A stretch of DNA of 64,000 bases. Source: Pseudomonas sp. FEN (lineage in GTDB: Bacteria; Pseudomonadota; Gammaproteobacteria; Pseudomonadales; Pseudomonadaceae). Positions 8,476 to 17,042 of the stretch are shown here, one piece after another. The position numbers were made by a program, and so were the translations under genes. The stretch is from positions 310,001-374,000 of the forward strand of contig NZ_CAJFDC010000001.1 in NCBI RefSeq assembly GCF_904067045.1, in the 5' to 3' direction. How positions within the stretch are numbered: position 1 is the first letter of the stretch; every line of letters starts with the position of its first letter. The notes beneath the pieces were generated by a model. It saw nothing but the letters and a program-made list of their open reading frames with translations, did no database searches and had not been told where the DNA came from.

Positions 8476-10101
8476 TCAGATCGAGAACTGCGTCACGACC
8501 CTGTTCAGTTCCACCGCCAACTTGGACAACTCATGACTGGCGGCCAGGGTCTGGTTCGCCGCCGACGAACTCTGGATCGACAGGTCGCGGATACTGACCA
8601 GGTTCTGGTCCACCGAGCGGGCGACCTGGGCCTGTTCCTCGGAGGCGGTGGCAATCATCAGGTTACGGTCGTTGATCTCACTGATGGCCTGGGCGATCTC
8701 GGACAAGGCCGAACCGGCCTCATGGGCAATCAGCAGGGTCTTGCCGGCTTCTTCATTGCTGCGCTGCATCGACACCACGGCCTGCCCGGTACCGGCCTGG
8801 ATGGTGCTGATCATCTGTTCGATTTCCTGGGTCGAGACCTGTGTGCGATGCGCCAGGGCTCGCACCTCATCGGCCACCACGGCGAAACCGCGGCCCTGTT
8901 CACCGGCCCGGGCGGCCTCGATGGCGGCATTGAGCGCCAGCAGGTTGGTCTGTTCGGCGATGGCGCGGATCACATCCAGCACCTTGCTGATGCTCTGCGC
9001 CTGTTGCGCCAGGGATTCGACCTCCTGCCCGGTGGATTTGACCGTCGAACTCAGGCTTTCGATGGAGGCGATCGTCTGGTGCACGCGGTCCGCCCCGGTA
9101 CGCGTCGAGCGTTCGGAGCGCTGGGTGGACTGCGATGCCGCAACGGCATTGCGCGCCACCTCCTCGACGGCGGCGGTCATTTCGTTGACGGCCGTGGCGG
9201 CTTGGTCGGTCTCCAGGCTCTGACGCTGGATACCACGATTGGACTCATCGGTGACCGCACTCATTTCTTCCGCGGCCGAGGCCAGTTGCGCGGAGGAGTT
9301 GCTGATATGCCGAAGGGTATTTTTCAGGCTGGCCTGCATCGCGGCGGTCGAGGCCTGCAATTCGGCCAACTCGTCCTGGCCATCCACCACGACCTCGGTG
9401 CGCAGATCGCCTTCGGCGATTTTCCGCGTCGAGACGAGCAGCAAGCGTAGTGGGCCGGTCAGGCTGCGGGTAAAGATAATCGCCAGCGCGACAGTCAGGA
9501 AACAAGAAATGACGATGATGGCGATGGTCAGATAAAAACCGCCGTCGAACTGCTGCTGAGCCGTAATACCGGACTGTACGGCACCATCGTCATTGATTTT
9601 TTCCAGCGCCTCGAGGGTGGATTGCAGATCGTTGGCCAGGGGCGGCATCACGGTATTGAGCAGGTTGATCGCGGCTGCGGTGTCCTTCTCGCTGGCATCG
9701 CGCAGCACCTCGGCAAGTTTCTGCTCATAAAGGCCGACCTTGCTCTGCACTGCCTCGTAAATCGCTCGTTCCTCGGGGCTTGAGACCAAGGGCGCATAGG
9801 CCTTGATCTGCTGCTCGAGCGTCCCCTTGAGTTCCTGGATACGGGCAATTTCGCTCTGTTTCATCTGCGCATCGGTGGCCGTGACCAACCGAAAGCTCTC
9901 CAAGCGTATCCGATAGACGCTTACTTCAAGCCGTCCGGCCTGTCGCAGGCTGGCCATCCAGTTCTCCTGCAAATCGACCGCGGCCTCGCGAATCAGGTGC
10001 ATTTTCCATAATGCCAACAAGCCCAAGGCAATCAACAGCAGTGTGACAACGGCAAAACTCAGAAAAGCACGCGTGGCTATTTTCAGGTTTCTGACTGGCA
10101 T
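8476..10101 (-). CDS. Methyl-accepting chemotaxis protein
   Basis: A 541-residue chemoreceptor: TM1 (about 10-31), a four-helix-bundle ligand domain (about 32-188), TM2 (about 189-210), HAMP ('[21 protein letters not shown]') and a long cytoplasmic signalling coiled coil with the conserved hairpin tip '[41 protein letters not shown]'-type sequence that contacts CheA/CheW. Glutamine/glutamate pairs around 270-300 and 480-500 fit methylation sites. The ATG at 10101 is preferred to GTG at 10110 because the AAAGG ribosome site abuts the GTG but is well spaced for the ATG. The C-terminus lacks a CheR-binding pentapeptide. Ligand unknown; gene stands alone. Confidence 0.92.
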   Translation of the reverse strand: MPVRNLKIATRAFLSFAVVTLLLIALGLLALWKMHLIREAAVDLQENWMASLRQAGRLEVSVYRIRLESFRLVTATDAQMKQSEIARIQELKGTLEQQIKAYAPLVSSPEERAIYEAVQSKVGLYEQKLAEVLRDASEKDTAAAINLLNTVMPPLANDLQSTLEALEKINDDGAVQSGITAQQQFDGGFYLTIAIIVISCFLTVALAIIFTRSLTGPLRLLLVSTRKIAEGDLRTEVVVDGQDELAELQASTAAMQASLKNTLRHISNSSAQLASAAEEMSAVTDESNRGIQRQSLETDQAATAVNEMTAAVEEVARNAVAASQSTQRSERSTRTGADRVHQTIASIESLSSTVKSTGQEVESLAQQAQSISKVLDVIRAIAEQTNLLALNAAIEAARAGEQGRGFAVVADEVRALAHRTQVSTQEIEQMISTIQAGTGQAVVSMQRSNEEAGKTLLIAHEAGSALSEIAQAISEINDRNLMIATASEEQAQVARSVDQNLVSIRDLSIQSSSAANQTLAASHELSKLAVELNRVVTQFSI

Positions 10102-10281
10102 ATCGATCACCCTTTATGTGGCATTCCATTGCACTGGAAAAAGCACCCAAAAGAGATATCACTACGATATCAGCGTAAAAGACGCCTCGTGAAAGAATCG
10201 TGGTGTGCCGAATGAGGGAATGACTCAAGAGGCACGTGTTAAAGTTAGCCGTTGATCCTCCATAGATACAGCAACCGACGA

Positions 10282-11295
10282 ATGGCGACGATGGAATTCC
10301 AGGTATTTGATACAGCGCTAGAAGACTGGAACGCCCTGCGTGCCGAAATCCCGTTCAGTGGTCTGCTGATCGGCAACGGCGCGAGCCGGGCAATGTGGCA
10401 GGGGTTTGCCTACGACTCGCTGTTCGAAAAGGCCCAGACCACTCGCAACCGCCCGTTGGGGCTCAGCGAACTGGCGGTGTTCAAGGCCCTGGAAACCAGC
10501 AACTTCGAACAGGTGCTCAGTGCCCTGAAGAGCACCATCAGGGTCAATGCGGCCCTGACCATCAGCTCGTCATCGCCGCGTAATCGCTACTTCGCGATCA
10601 AGGAAGCGCTGATCCACGCGATACGCTCGGTGCACCTCCCCTGGAAGCTCGTGCAGCCCGAGAGCCTGGCGCGGATCAATGCCGAGTTGAGCCGCTACCG
10701 AACGCTGTACTCGAGCAACTACGACCTGCTCGCCTACTGGGCGATCATGCAGGCACCCGAGGCGTTCGACGACCTGTTCCGCACGGGCGACTCGACCTTC
10801 GACCTGGGCGACACCCACGCCCGCGGCACCCGTATCCTGTACCTGCACGGTGGCCTGCACCTGGTGAAGAACCTCGACGGCAGCACGCGCAAGCTGACGT
10901 CTTCGGAAAGTACCCTGCTGGGCAGTTTCGCGATCAACACCCTGGGCGATGTGCCATTGTTCGTCAGTGAAGGGAATGCCCAGGACAAGCTCAAGGCGAT
11001 CCGTCATTCGGATTACCTGTCGTACTGCTACGGGCAGTTGGCCGCGCACCAGGGGGCCCTGTGCATCTTCGGCCACAACCTGGGCGAGCAGGACCGGCAC
11101 ATCGTCCAGGCCCTGCTGGATGCGCGGATCAACACCCTGGCCATCTCGATCCACCCGCGCAGCCAGGCATTCATCCAGCATCAGAAGCGTCACTTCAGCC
11201 AGCTGTTCGAGGGCCGGGAGGTGACGCTGCGGTTTTTCGATGCCAAGAGCCATCCGCTGGGCAACCCACAATTGCGGATCAGCCCCGAGACATGA
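10282..11295 (+). CDS. DUF4917 protein with SIR2-like NAD-binding motifs
   Basis: A 337-residue cytoplasmic protein that I assign to the DUF4917 type. The order of short motifs matches SIR2-like folds: glycine loop 'IGNGASRAMW' (30-39), 'SSNYD' (144-148, the TTNYD position), 'LYLHGGLHL' (186-194, the KLHG position) and 'IFGHNLGEQDRHI' (262-274, the GYSxxD position). SIR2-like domains are deacylases or NADases, and many bacterial ones act in anti-phage defence. Here there is no partner domain or neighbouring effector. The start at 10282 is tentative (weak ribosome site); 10291 is also possible. The orphan FecR-like gene starts 37 bases downstream. Function is inference only. Confidence 0.72.
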   Translation: MATMEFQVFDTALEDWNALRAEIPFSGLLIGNGASRAMWQGFAYDSLFEKAQTTRNRPLGLSELAVFKALETSNFEQVLSALKSTIRVNAALTISSSSPRNRYFAIKEALIHAIRSVHLPWKLVQPESLARINAELSRYRTLYSSNYDLLAYWAIMQAPEAFDDLFRTGDSTFDLGDTHARGTRILYLHGGLHLVKNLDGSTRKLTSSESTLLGSFAINTLGDVPLFVSEGNAQDKLKAIRHSDYLSYCYGQLAAHQGALCIFGHNLGEQDRHIVQALLDARINTLAISIHPRSQAFIQHQKRHFSQLFEGREVTLRFFDAKSHPLGNPQLRISPET

Positions 11296-11332
11296 GACAC
11301 ACGCCCTTGGTCGACGAATGAGAGCCGCCAAC

Positions 11333-12289
11333 ATGAGCCCCGCCATCGACAGTGCAGCCGATGAAATCAGCGTCGCCGCCCAAGCCGCGAGCTGGTTCGC
11401 CCGTCATCGCGACGCCCCCGAGCCGCGCTTGGACGAGGCGTTCGAACAATGGCGCGCGACGCCGGCTCATGCCCAGGCCTATGCTGAATTCGAAGCGCTC
11501 TGGGCGGACCTGGCGCAACTGCGCCAACTGAACCAGCCGGTGTTGCCGCCAGCACGGCGCAAGAACCTCTGGCGACCGGCCCTGGCCACGGCGACCGCAC
11601 TATTATGTGCGTTGCTGACCCCCCAACTCGGCGCCAACACACCGTATCGGCACCAGGTCGCCGCCCATGCCCAGGGCACCCGCCTGCTGAAACTGCCGGA
11701 CGGCAGCAGCCTGTACATCAACATCAATACCCAGCTGCGCATCAACTTCCGCGCCCAGCAACGAGATATCTACCTGGATCAAGGCCAGTTCTACCTGGAG
11801 GTGGCCGCTGACAGGGAGCGCCCGCTCTGGGTCCATGCCGGCAATGCCCGGGTACGGGTGCTAGGCAGCGCTTTCGATGTGCGACGCGGCCAACGCCAAC
11901 TGGTGGTCAGCGTCGCCCATGGCCAGTTGGCCTTCGAACCCGAAGGCGATCCGAGCAGCGCCATCCTGCTTGAAGCGCGGCAACGGGCCATCTTCGACTA
12001 CGCCAAGGGCACACTGCAACAGCGCCCCCTGAGCAACGAAGAGGTCGCCGAATGGCGCGGCGGCCACCTGACCTTTCACAATCGCGAACTGGTCAACCTG
12101 ATCGACGAGTTGAACCTTTACCGCGGCAAACCGGTGCAACTGGCGGATGGCCCGCTGGCGCATTTCAAGGTCTCCGGGAGCCTCGACGCGCGGGACCCTG
12201 ACGCCCTGCTCAATACCCTGCCCGCCTTGATCCCGGTGAAAACCGTGCCCCTGGAGGACGGCCAGGTCAGGATCGAAAGCCGAAAATAG
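11333..12289 (+). CDS. FecR-like transmembrane anti-sigma protein, orphan
   Basis: A 318-residue protein of FecR length and layout: cytoplasmic N-domain (DUF4880-like, 'AASWFARHRDAPEPRLDEAFEQWRATPAHAQAYAEFEALW'), one TM segment (about 82-98, 'PALATATALLCALLTPQL'), then the periplasmic FecR beta domain ('LPDGSSLYINTQ-like', 'YLEVAADRERPLWVHAG') and a C-terminal secretin/STN-like part ('VAEWRGGHLTFHNRELVNLIDELN'). FecR proteins relay outer-membrane TonB receptor occupancy to an ECF sigma factor. Neither a sigma factor nor a TonB receptor adjoins it, which is unusual. GAGAG lies 8 bases before the ATG at 11333; ATG 11318 is an alternative. Confidence 0.87.
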   Translation: MSPAIDSAADEISVAAQAASWFARHRDAPEPRLDEAFEQWRATPAHAQAYAEFEALWADLAQLRQLNQPVLPPARRKNLWRPALATATALLCALLTPQLGANTPYRHQVAAHAQGTRLLKLPDGSSLYININTQLRINFRAQQRDIYLDQGQFYLEVAADRERPLWVHAGNARVRVLGSAFDVRRGQRQLVVSVAHGQLAFEPEGDPSSAILLEARQRAIFDYAKGTLQQRPLSNEEVAEWRGGHLTFHNRELVNLIDELNLYRGKPVQLADGPLAHFKVSGSLDARDPDALLNTLPALIPVKTVPLEDGQVRIESRK

Positions 12290-12314
12290 CCGCCTGCCGG
12301 GAGTGCGCTGTGTT

Positions 12315-12620
12315 TCAACCAGCGTTCGAGCGGACCACGCTGAGCTCCGGGACCTGAGCCCGACGCTGGCTCAGGTAGCGGGTGCAACTGACCCGCAGGA
12401 AGGAGGCGAAATTCAGCACCTCCCCGCGAAAGTCCATCACTTCCTCGTAGAGCCGGGTGATCAACTGGTTGGTGGTCATGCCATCCGCTTCGGCGATCTC
12501 GCCGAGGATGTCCCAGAACTGGTTTTCCAGGCGCAAGGTGGTCACCACGCCACGGATACGCAGCGAACGGGAACGCGATTCGTAGAGAATCGGATCGGCC
12601 TTGACGTAGAGCTCGCACAT
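12315..12620 (-). CDS. Small ribbon-helix-helix domain protein
   Basis: A 101-residue protein. Residues ~20-75 ('SLRIRGVVTTLRLENQFWDILGEIAEADGMTTNQLITRLYEEVMD') give a strand followed by two helices as in the RHH_4 type of DNA-binding fold, used by small regulators and antitoxins. It lies 14 bases downstream of the PfpI-like gene on the same strand, so the two are probably cotranscribed. No toxin gene is beside it. Regulator of the pair is a possible role, not shown. Confidence 0.75.
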   Translation of the reverse strand: MCELYVKADPILYESRSRSLRIRGVVTTLRLENQFWDILGEIAEADGMTTNQLITRLYEEVMDFRGEVLNFASFLRVSCTRYLSQRRAQVPELSVVRSNAG

Positions 12621-12634
12621 GACCCAAACCTCGC

Positions 12635-13216
12635 TTACAAAGTGATCCTGGTACCCAGCAGCCCAAGGAACGCCGCCAGCCAGCTCGGGTGCGCCGGCCA
12701 GGCCGGGGCGGTGGCCAGGTTGCCCTGGACGTGGGCCTGGGTCACTTCGATATCGATATAACGACCGCCGGCCAGCCGGACTTCCGGGGCGCAGGCCGGG
12801 TAGGCGCTGCACTCGCGACCGTCGAGTATCCCCGCCGCCGCCAGCAACTGCGCGCCATGGCAAACGGCGGCAATCGGTTTGCCAGCCACGTCGAAGGCCT
12901 GGACCAGTTGCAGGACCTTGTCGTTCAGGCGCAGGTATTCCGGGGCACGACCGCCGGGAATCAGCAGGGCGTCGTAGTCGGCGGCATCAACCTTGGCGAA
13001 GTCGAAGTTCAGGGCAAACAGGTGCCCCGGTTTTTCACTGTAGGTCTGGTCGCCCTCGAAATCATGGATCGCGGTGCGTACGGTCTGGCCGGCGCTCTTG
13101 TCCGGGCACACGGCATGCACCTGGTGCCCGACCATCAGCAGTGCCTGGAACGGCACCATCACCTCGTAGTCTTCGACGTAATCGCCAACCAGCATCAGAA
13201 TCTTTTTCGCGGCCAT
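12635..13216 (-). CDS. DJ-1/PfpI family protein
   Basis: A 193-residue class I glutamine amidotransferase-like protein. Seen: '[22 protein letters not shown]' at the N-terminus (Glu15 position of the family), '[15 protein letters not shown]', and the nucleophile elbow '[10 protein letters not shown]' with Cys119-His120. Members include stress-linked deglycase/glyoxalase III-type enzymes, chaperones and proteases; the sequence does not choose among them. It heads a likely two-gene unit with the RHH protein downstream. A REP pair lies upstream. Confidence 0.88.
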   Translation of the reverse strand: MAAKKILMLVGDYVEDYEVMVPFQALLMVGHQVHAVCPDKSAGQTVRTAIHDFEGDQTYSEKPGHLFALNFDFAKVDAADYDALLIPGGRAPEYLRLNDKVLQLVQAFDVAGKPIAAVCHGAQLLAAAGILDGRECSAYPACAPEVRLAGGRYIDIEVTQAHVQGNLATAPAWPAHPSWLAAFLGLLGTRITL

Positions 13217-13269
13217 GGAACTGAACTCCTGTGGGATGAAAGACTGACAAGCGTATTCAAGGTAGACCC

Positions 13270-13370
13270 TGTGGCCGGCGATGGGTAATCGCCGGCTACT
13301 ACGAAGTACCTTGCCGGCGATGGAGATGCCCGCCGCGCCGCTGCTATCGCCAGCAGGCTGGCGCCTACCG
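13270..13370. repeat. REP cluster
   Basis: Several 'GCCGGCGAT' and 'GCCAGCAGGCTGGCG' cores in inverted order between the PfpI-like start and the methyltransferase stop. Confidence 0.6.
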
Positions 13371-13379
13371 TTGAGCGTG

Positions 13380-14597
13380 TCAGCCCAGGTAGCCGTCCGC
13401 CCGCAACAGGGTTTCCAGGCAGTGTTCCCGGATGTGATAGAACGCCTTCAATTCCTCGATCTTCACCAGCAATTGCGCAGGGTCCAACGGTTCGGCCCGC
13501 TTGACCGCGAGGATCATCTTGTTCTTGTTGGTGTGTTCCAGGGAAATGAACTCGAAGACCTTGGTCTCGTAGCCGCAGGCTTCAAGGAACAGCGCGCGCA
13601 AGCTGTCGGTGACCATCTCCGCCTGCTGTCCCAGGTGCAGGCCATATTGCAGCATTGGCTTGAGCAACAGCGGGCTCTGGATCTGCAAACGGATCTGCTT
13701 GTGGCAGCACGGCGAACACATGATGATCGCCGCGCCCGAACGGATCCCCGTGTGAATCGCATAGTCGGTGGCAATGTCGCAGGCATGCAAGGCGATCATC
13801 ACCTCCAGTTCGCTCGGCGCGACGCTGCGCACATCGCCGCACTTGAACAGCAGCCCCGGATGCTCCAGGCGGGCCGCCGCCGCGTTGCACAGGCTGACCA
13901 TGTCCTCGCGCAACTCGACCCCGGTCACCTGCCCTTCGACCTGCAAGGTATTGCGCAGGTAATCGTGGATGGCAAAGGTCAGGTAGCCCTTGCCCGAACC
14001 GAAGTCCGCCACCCGCACCGGCTGGTCGAGCTTGATCGGGGAACTGCTCAGGGCATGGGAAAACACTTCGATGAATTTGTTGATCTGCTTCCACTTGCGC
14101 GACATCGCGGGAATCAGTTCGTGCTGCTGGTTGGTCACCCCCAGATCGGTGAGAAAGGGGCGACCGAGCTCCAGGTAGCGGTTCTTTTCACGATTGTGTT
14201 CGCCGGAGGGCACTTCCCGCGCCTGCTGGGCCTTGCCCTTGAACAGGGTGCTCTTGCCCTTCTTGCTGTACTCCAACTGCACCTCGTCGGTGAGCGACAG
14301 CAGATGTGCATTCTTGAAGGAAGTCGGCAGCAGCCCGGCAATGATCGCCAGGCCTTCGGCAACCGCGAAGTTCTTGGTGATATCACGGGTCTTGTAGCGA
14401 TAGACAAAGGACAGGCACGCCTGCTCCTTGACCGTCACCTGCTTGACGATGAGCCGCTGCAGGTCCGCCTCGGCGCCCACGTACTTGGCCAGCACCAGCT
14501 TGATAAAAGCGTTCTGGCTCAGGCTGGTGTCGAGCAGGTCGAGAAATTGTGCGTGATGGTCCGGCACGGGCTGGGCGGGGTTTGCAGTAGCTGACAT
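13380..14597 (-). CDS. Class I SAM-dependent methyltransferase (Methyltransf_32 type)
   Basis: A 405-residue protein. The C-terminal half is a Rossmann methyltransferase: '[21 protein letters not shown]' binds SAM (about 205-225), followed by '[21 protein letters not shown]' and an '[36 protein letters not shown]' stretch shared with the Methyltransf_32 / Trm13-GSTCD group, where the CSPCCH cysteines are conserved. RNA is a plausible substrate by family, but unproven. The N-terminal ~180 residues have no clear domain. Start ATG 14597 (MSATANPAQ) fits better than upstream codons. Single gene. Confidence 0.82.
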   Translation of the reverse strand: MSATANPAQPVPDHHAQFLDLLDTSLSQNAFIKLVLAKYVGAEADLQRLIVKQVTVKEQACLSFVYRYKTRDITKNFAVAEGLAIIAGLLPTSFKNAHLLSLTDEVQLEYSKKGKSTLFKGKAQQAREVPSGEHNREKNRYLELGRPFLTDLGVTNQQHELIPAMSRKWKQINKFIEVFSHALSSSPIKLDQPVRVADFGSGKGYLTFAIHDYLRNTLQVEGQVTGVELREDMVSLCNAAAARLEHPGLLFKCGDVRSVAPSELEVMIALHACDIATDYAIHTGIRSGAAIIMCSPCCHKQIRLQIQSPLLLKPMLQYGLHLGQQAEMVTDSLRALFLEACGYETKVFEFISLEHTNKNKMILAVKRAEPLDPAQLLVKIEELKAFYHIREHCLETLLRADGYLG

Positions 14598-14764
14598 GGA
14601 AAAAGCGCCTCGGGCGCGCGGAATCTGGATAGGGAGAATGGCCGGCATTTTAGGCGGGATGGAACGCCGGGGCACGGGGTTATTTCGTCATTCATCCGAT
14701 CACCCCGCCAGGACGCGCGCCTCGTCCGGCGCGCGGTTATCCATGCCGGCCGAGACGGCGGACG

Positions 14765-15382
14765 TCAGCCCAGCAGCACCAGACGGTTAGGCAACTCGTT
14801 ACGCGCCTGGGTCACCGGTACATGGGCATTGAGCAGTTCGCCGCAGGACTCGACGCAAGCGATAAACCCCTGCAAGGTCTGTCCTTGCTTGACCCGCTCG
14901 GTGAAGGCCTTGACGATGGGCTCCCAGACGCTGTTGTCCAGCCGTCGGGAAATCCCCTCATCCACCAGGATTTCGACATGGCGCTCGGCTTCGCTGACAA
15001 AGATCAGCACCCCGGTATGGCCAACGGTATGGTGCAGATTCTGTTCGAGAAACTGCCGCCGCGCCAGGCTCGACGCCCGCCAATGCCGGACTGAACGCGG
15101 TATCAGCTGGCTGGTGATCGATGGGATGCGAAACACCAGGCACAACACGATAAAACTGCTCCATTGCACCGCCAACAGACTGTGGCTGTTCAACCAGCCG
15201 AAGGCAAAGTTGATGATCCCCGGCACCAGCAGCGCCAACAGGCTCGCCCACAGCAATGGGATATACGCGTAGTCGTCGGCACGCCGTGCCAGCACGGTCA
15301 CCAGTTCCGCATCGGTCTGCTGCTCGACCCGCGCAATCGCTTCGGCGACCTGGCGTTGTTCGTACTCAGTCAATAAGGCCAT
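14765..15382 (-). CDS. TPM domain membrane protein
   Basis: A 205-residue protein with an N-terminal 'LTEYEQRQVAEAIARVEQQTDAELVTVLARRADDY' TPM-type start, two membrane segments at about 40-90, and the TPM core continuing in 'VGHTGVLIFVSEAERHVEILVDEGISRRLDNSVWEPIVKAF'. It is the third gene of a lemA-TPM-TPM set on the minus strand and starts 32 bases after the previous stop. TPM domains have been linked to phosphatase activity and to photosystem repair in plants, but the bacterial role is unclear. Start ATG 15382 has GAGAG about 10 bases upstream. Confidence 0.85.
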   Translation of the reverse strand: MALLTEYEQRQVAEAIARVEQQTDAELVTVLARRADDYAYIPLLWASLLALLVPGIINFAFGWLNSHSLLAVQWSSFIVLCLVFRIPSITSQLIPRSVRHWRASSLARRQFLEQNLHHTVGHTGVLIFVSEAERHVEILVDEGISRRLDNSVWEPIVKAFTERVKQGQTLQGFIACVESCGELLNAHVPVTQARNELPNRLVLLG

Positions 15383-15414
15383 GGTTATGCACGCTCTCTG
15401 ATCATTATTGTGGA

Positions 15415-16119
15415 TTACCAACTGCCCGATGAGCCGCCGCCACCGAAACTGCCGCCGCCACCGCTGAAACCACCGCCGGAACGTCCGCCACCGCCAAAGC
15501 CTCCCGAGCCGCCACTCCTGGGCCCGAAGCCCATCAGTTGCATGATCGCGCAGATCAGCACGAAGAGAACCATGAGGAAGCCGATCAATACCGGGTGCCG
15601 CGAACCGAAATCGCCTTCGGGCTCGGTTTTTTCCGGCAACGGACTGCCCAGTACCTTGAGCATGGCGTCGACCCCGGAACTGATACCGCTGGAAATAGCG
15701 CCGCGCTTGAACTGCGGCACGATCAACTGGTTGATGATCAGGGATGACTGGGCGTCGGTCAGGCGGTCTTCCAGGCCATAACCCACTTCAATCCGCACCT
15801 TGCGCTCGTCCCGGGCCACGATCAGTAGCGCGCCGCTGTTCTTGTCCTTCTGGCCGATGCCCCAATGACGCCCCAACTGGTAGCCATAGTCCTCGATGGT
15901 CTCGCCTTGCAGGTTCGCCACGGTCACCACCACGACCTGCTCGCCAGTGGCCTTTTCATGCGCCAGCAACTGCTGGCTCAAGGCCTCGCGTACCGGCGCA
16001 TCGATCATCTGGGCGCTGTCCACCACCCGCCCGCTCAGTTCGGGAAACTGCAAATCGGCCCTGGCCGTCAGCGCCAGCGTGCACAGCAACAGCCACAGGG
16101 CGCCTTTGAAAATACGCAT
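15415..16119 (-). CDS. YgcG/TPM domain protein with signal peptide and Gly-rich tail
   Basis: A 234-residue exported membrane protein: signal peptide (MRIFKGALWLLLCTLALTARA), a periplasmic TPM domain ('LSGRVVDSAQMIDAPVREALSQQLLAHEKATGEQVVVVTV', 'LLIVARDERKVRIEVGYGLEDRLTDAQSS'), one TM segment near 185-205, and a tail made almost only of Gly, Ser and Phe. This is the usual YgcG layout. It follows lemA by 67 bases. LemA and TPM proteins travel together in many Gram-negatives, so an envelope-associated complex is likely. Start ATG 16119 has GAGG 5 bases upstream. Confidence 0.88.
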   Translation of the reverse strand: MRIFKGALWLLLCTLALTARADLQFPELSGRVVDSAQMIDAPVREALSQQLLAHEKATGEQVVVVTVANLQGETIEDYGYQLGRHWGIGQKDKNSGALLIVARDERKVRIEVGYGLEDRLTDAQSSLIINQLIVPQFKRGAISSGISSGVDAMLKVLGSPLPEKTEPEGDFGSRHPVLIGFLMVLFVLICAIMQLMGFGPRSGGSGGFGGGGRSGGGFSGGGGSFGGGGSSGSW

Positions 16120-16186
16120 GCCGACCTCGTTCATGATGAAGCAGGGGCAAGCGTTATCACGCACCGGCGCGGTAACGCTCGTCGGG

Positions 16187-16798
16187 TTACTGGAACTTCA
16201 CCTGCGGCGCTTTATCGGCGTCCTGGGTCGTCGCCTCGAACGTCGGGCGCAGCGGCATGTTGCTGTACATCAGGCTGTGCCAGAGGCGGCCGGGAAAGGT
16301 ACGGATCTCGGTGTTGTACTTTTCCACGCTGAGGATGAAATCACGCCGCGCCACGCTGATGCGGTTTTCCGTGCCTTCGAGCTGGGACTGCAACGCCAGG
16401 AAGTTCTGGTTCGACTTCAGGTCCGGGTAGCGCTCCGAGACCACCATCAGGCGACTGAGCGCGCCGGTCAGCTGACCCTGGGCATCCTGGTACTGCTTGA
16501 GCTTCTCGGGATTGTCCAGGGTGCTGGCATCGACCTGGATCGAGGTGGCCTTGGCGCGCGCCTCGACTACCGCGGTCAGGGTTTCCTGCTCCTGTTTCGC
16601 ATAGCCCTTGACCGTTTCCACCAGGTTCGGGATCAGGTCCGCGCGCCGCTGGTACTGGTTCTGCACCTGGGCCCAGTTGGCTTTCACTTGCTCATCGTAA
16701 GTGGGGATGTTGTTGATACCGCAACCGGCCAGCAATGTCGCCAGCAATGCCAGTACGACAAACCTGCCACTTGAACGGAACCCCTGTTGTGCGTGCAT
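16187..16798 (-). CDS. LemA family lipoprotein
   Basis: A 203-residue LemA protein with a lipoprotein signal, lipobox LLAGC (cysteine at about residue 26). The LemA core is clear: 'TYDEQVKANWAQVQNQYQRRADLIPNLVETVKGYAKQEQETL', an all-helical bundle, and a C-terminal 'NEIRTFPGRLW'-like segment ('NTEIRTFPGRLWHSLMYSNM'). Unlike classic LemA, which is N-terminally TM-anchored, this copy has a full lipobox. First gene of the operon with the two TPM genes. GGAGTG lies 9-10 bases before the ATG. Role unknown beyond the family name. Confidence 0.9.
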   Translation of the reverse strand: MHAQQGFRSSGRFVVLALLATLLAGCGINNIPTYDEQVKANWAQVQNQYQRRADLIPNLVETVKGYAKQEQETLTAVVEARAKATSIQVDASTLDNPEKLKQYQDAQGQLTGALSRLMVVSERYPDLKSNQNFLALQSQLEGTENRISVARRDFILSVEKYNTEIRTFPGRLWHSLMYSNMPLRPTFEATTQDADKAPQVKFQ

Positions 16799-17042
16799 GC
16801 TCGAAACACTCCTTAAAAGGCAAAAAAGGGAAAAGCCCTAGGATTTTTCGTACCAGGGACTCAGGCATAATCCGTCACCGCCACTGGAATGTGTGAAGGC
16901 AATCAGCTAAAAGATGCCCAGCGCGAAAAACAGTTCATAACTGTGCTGAATTATTAGCACAACAATAGTCGCTCCCTATAACTAAACAGCCCGGCCAGTG
17001 CGCAATGATTGGTCGCCGGACCGGGCCCCGAGATAATCATTC

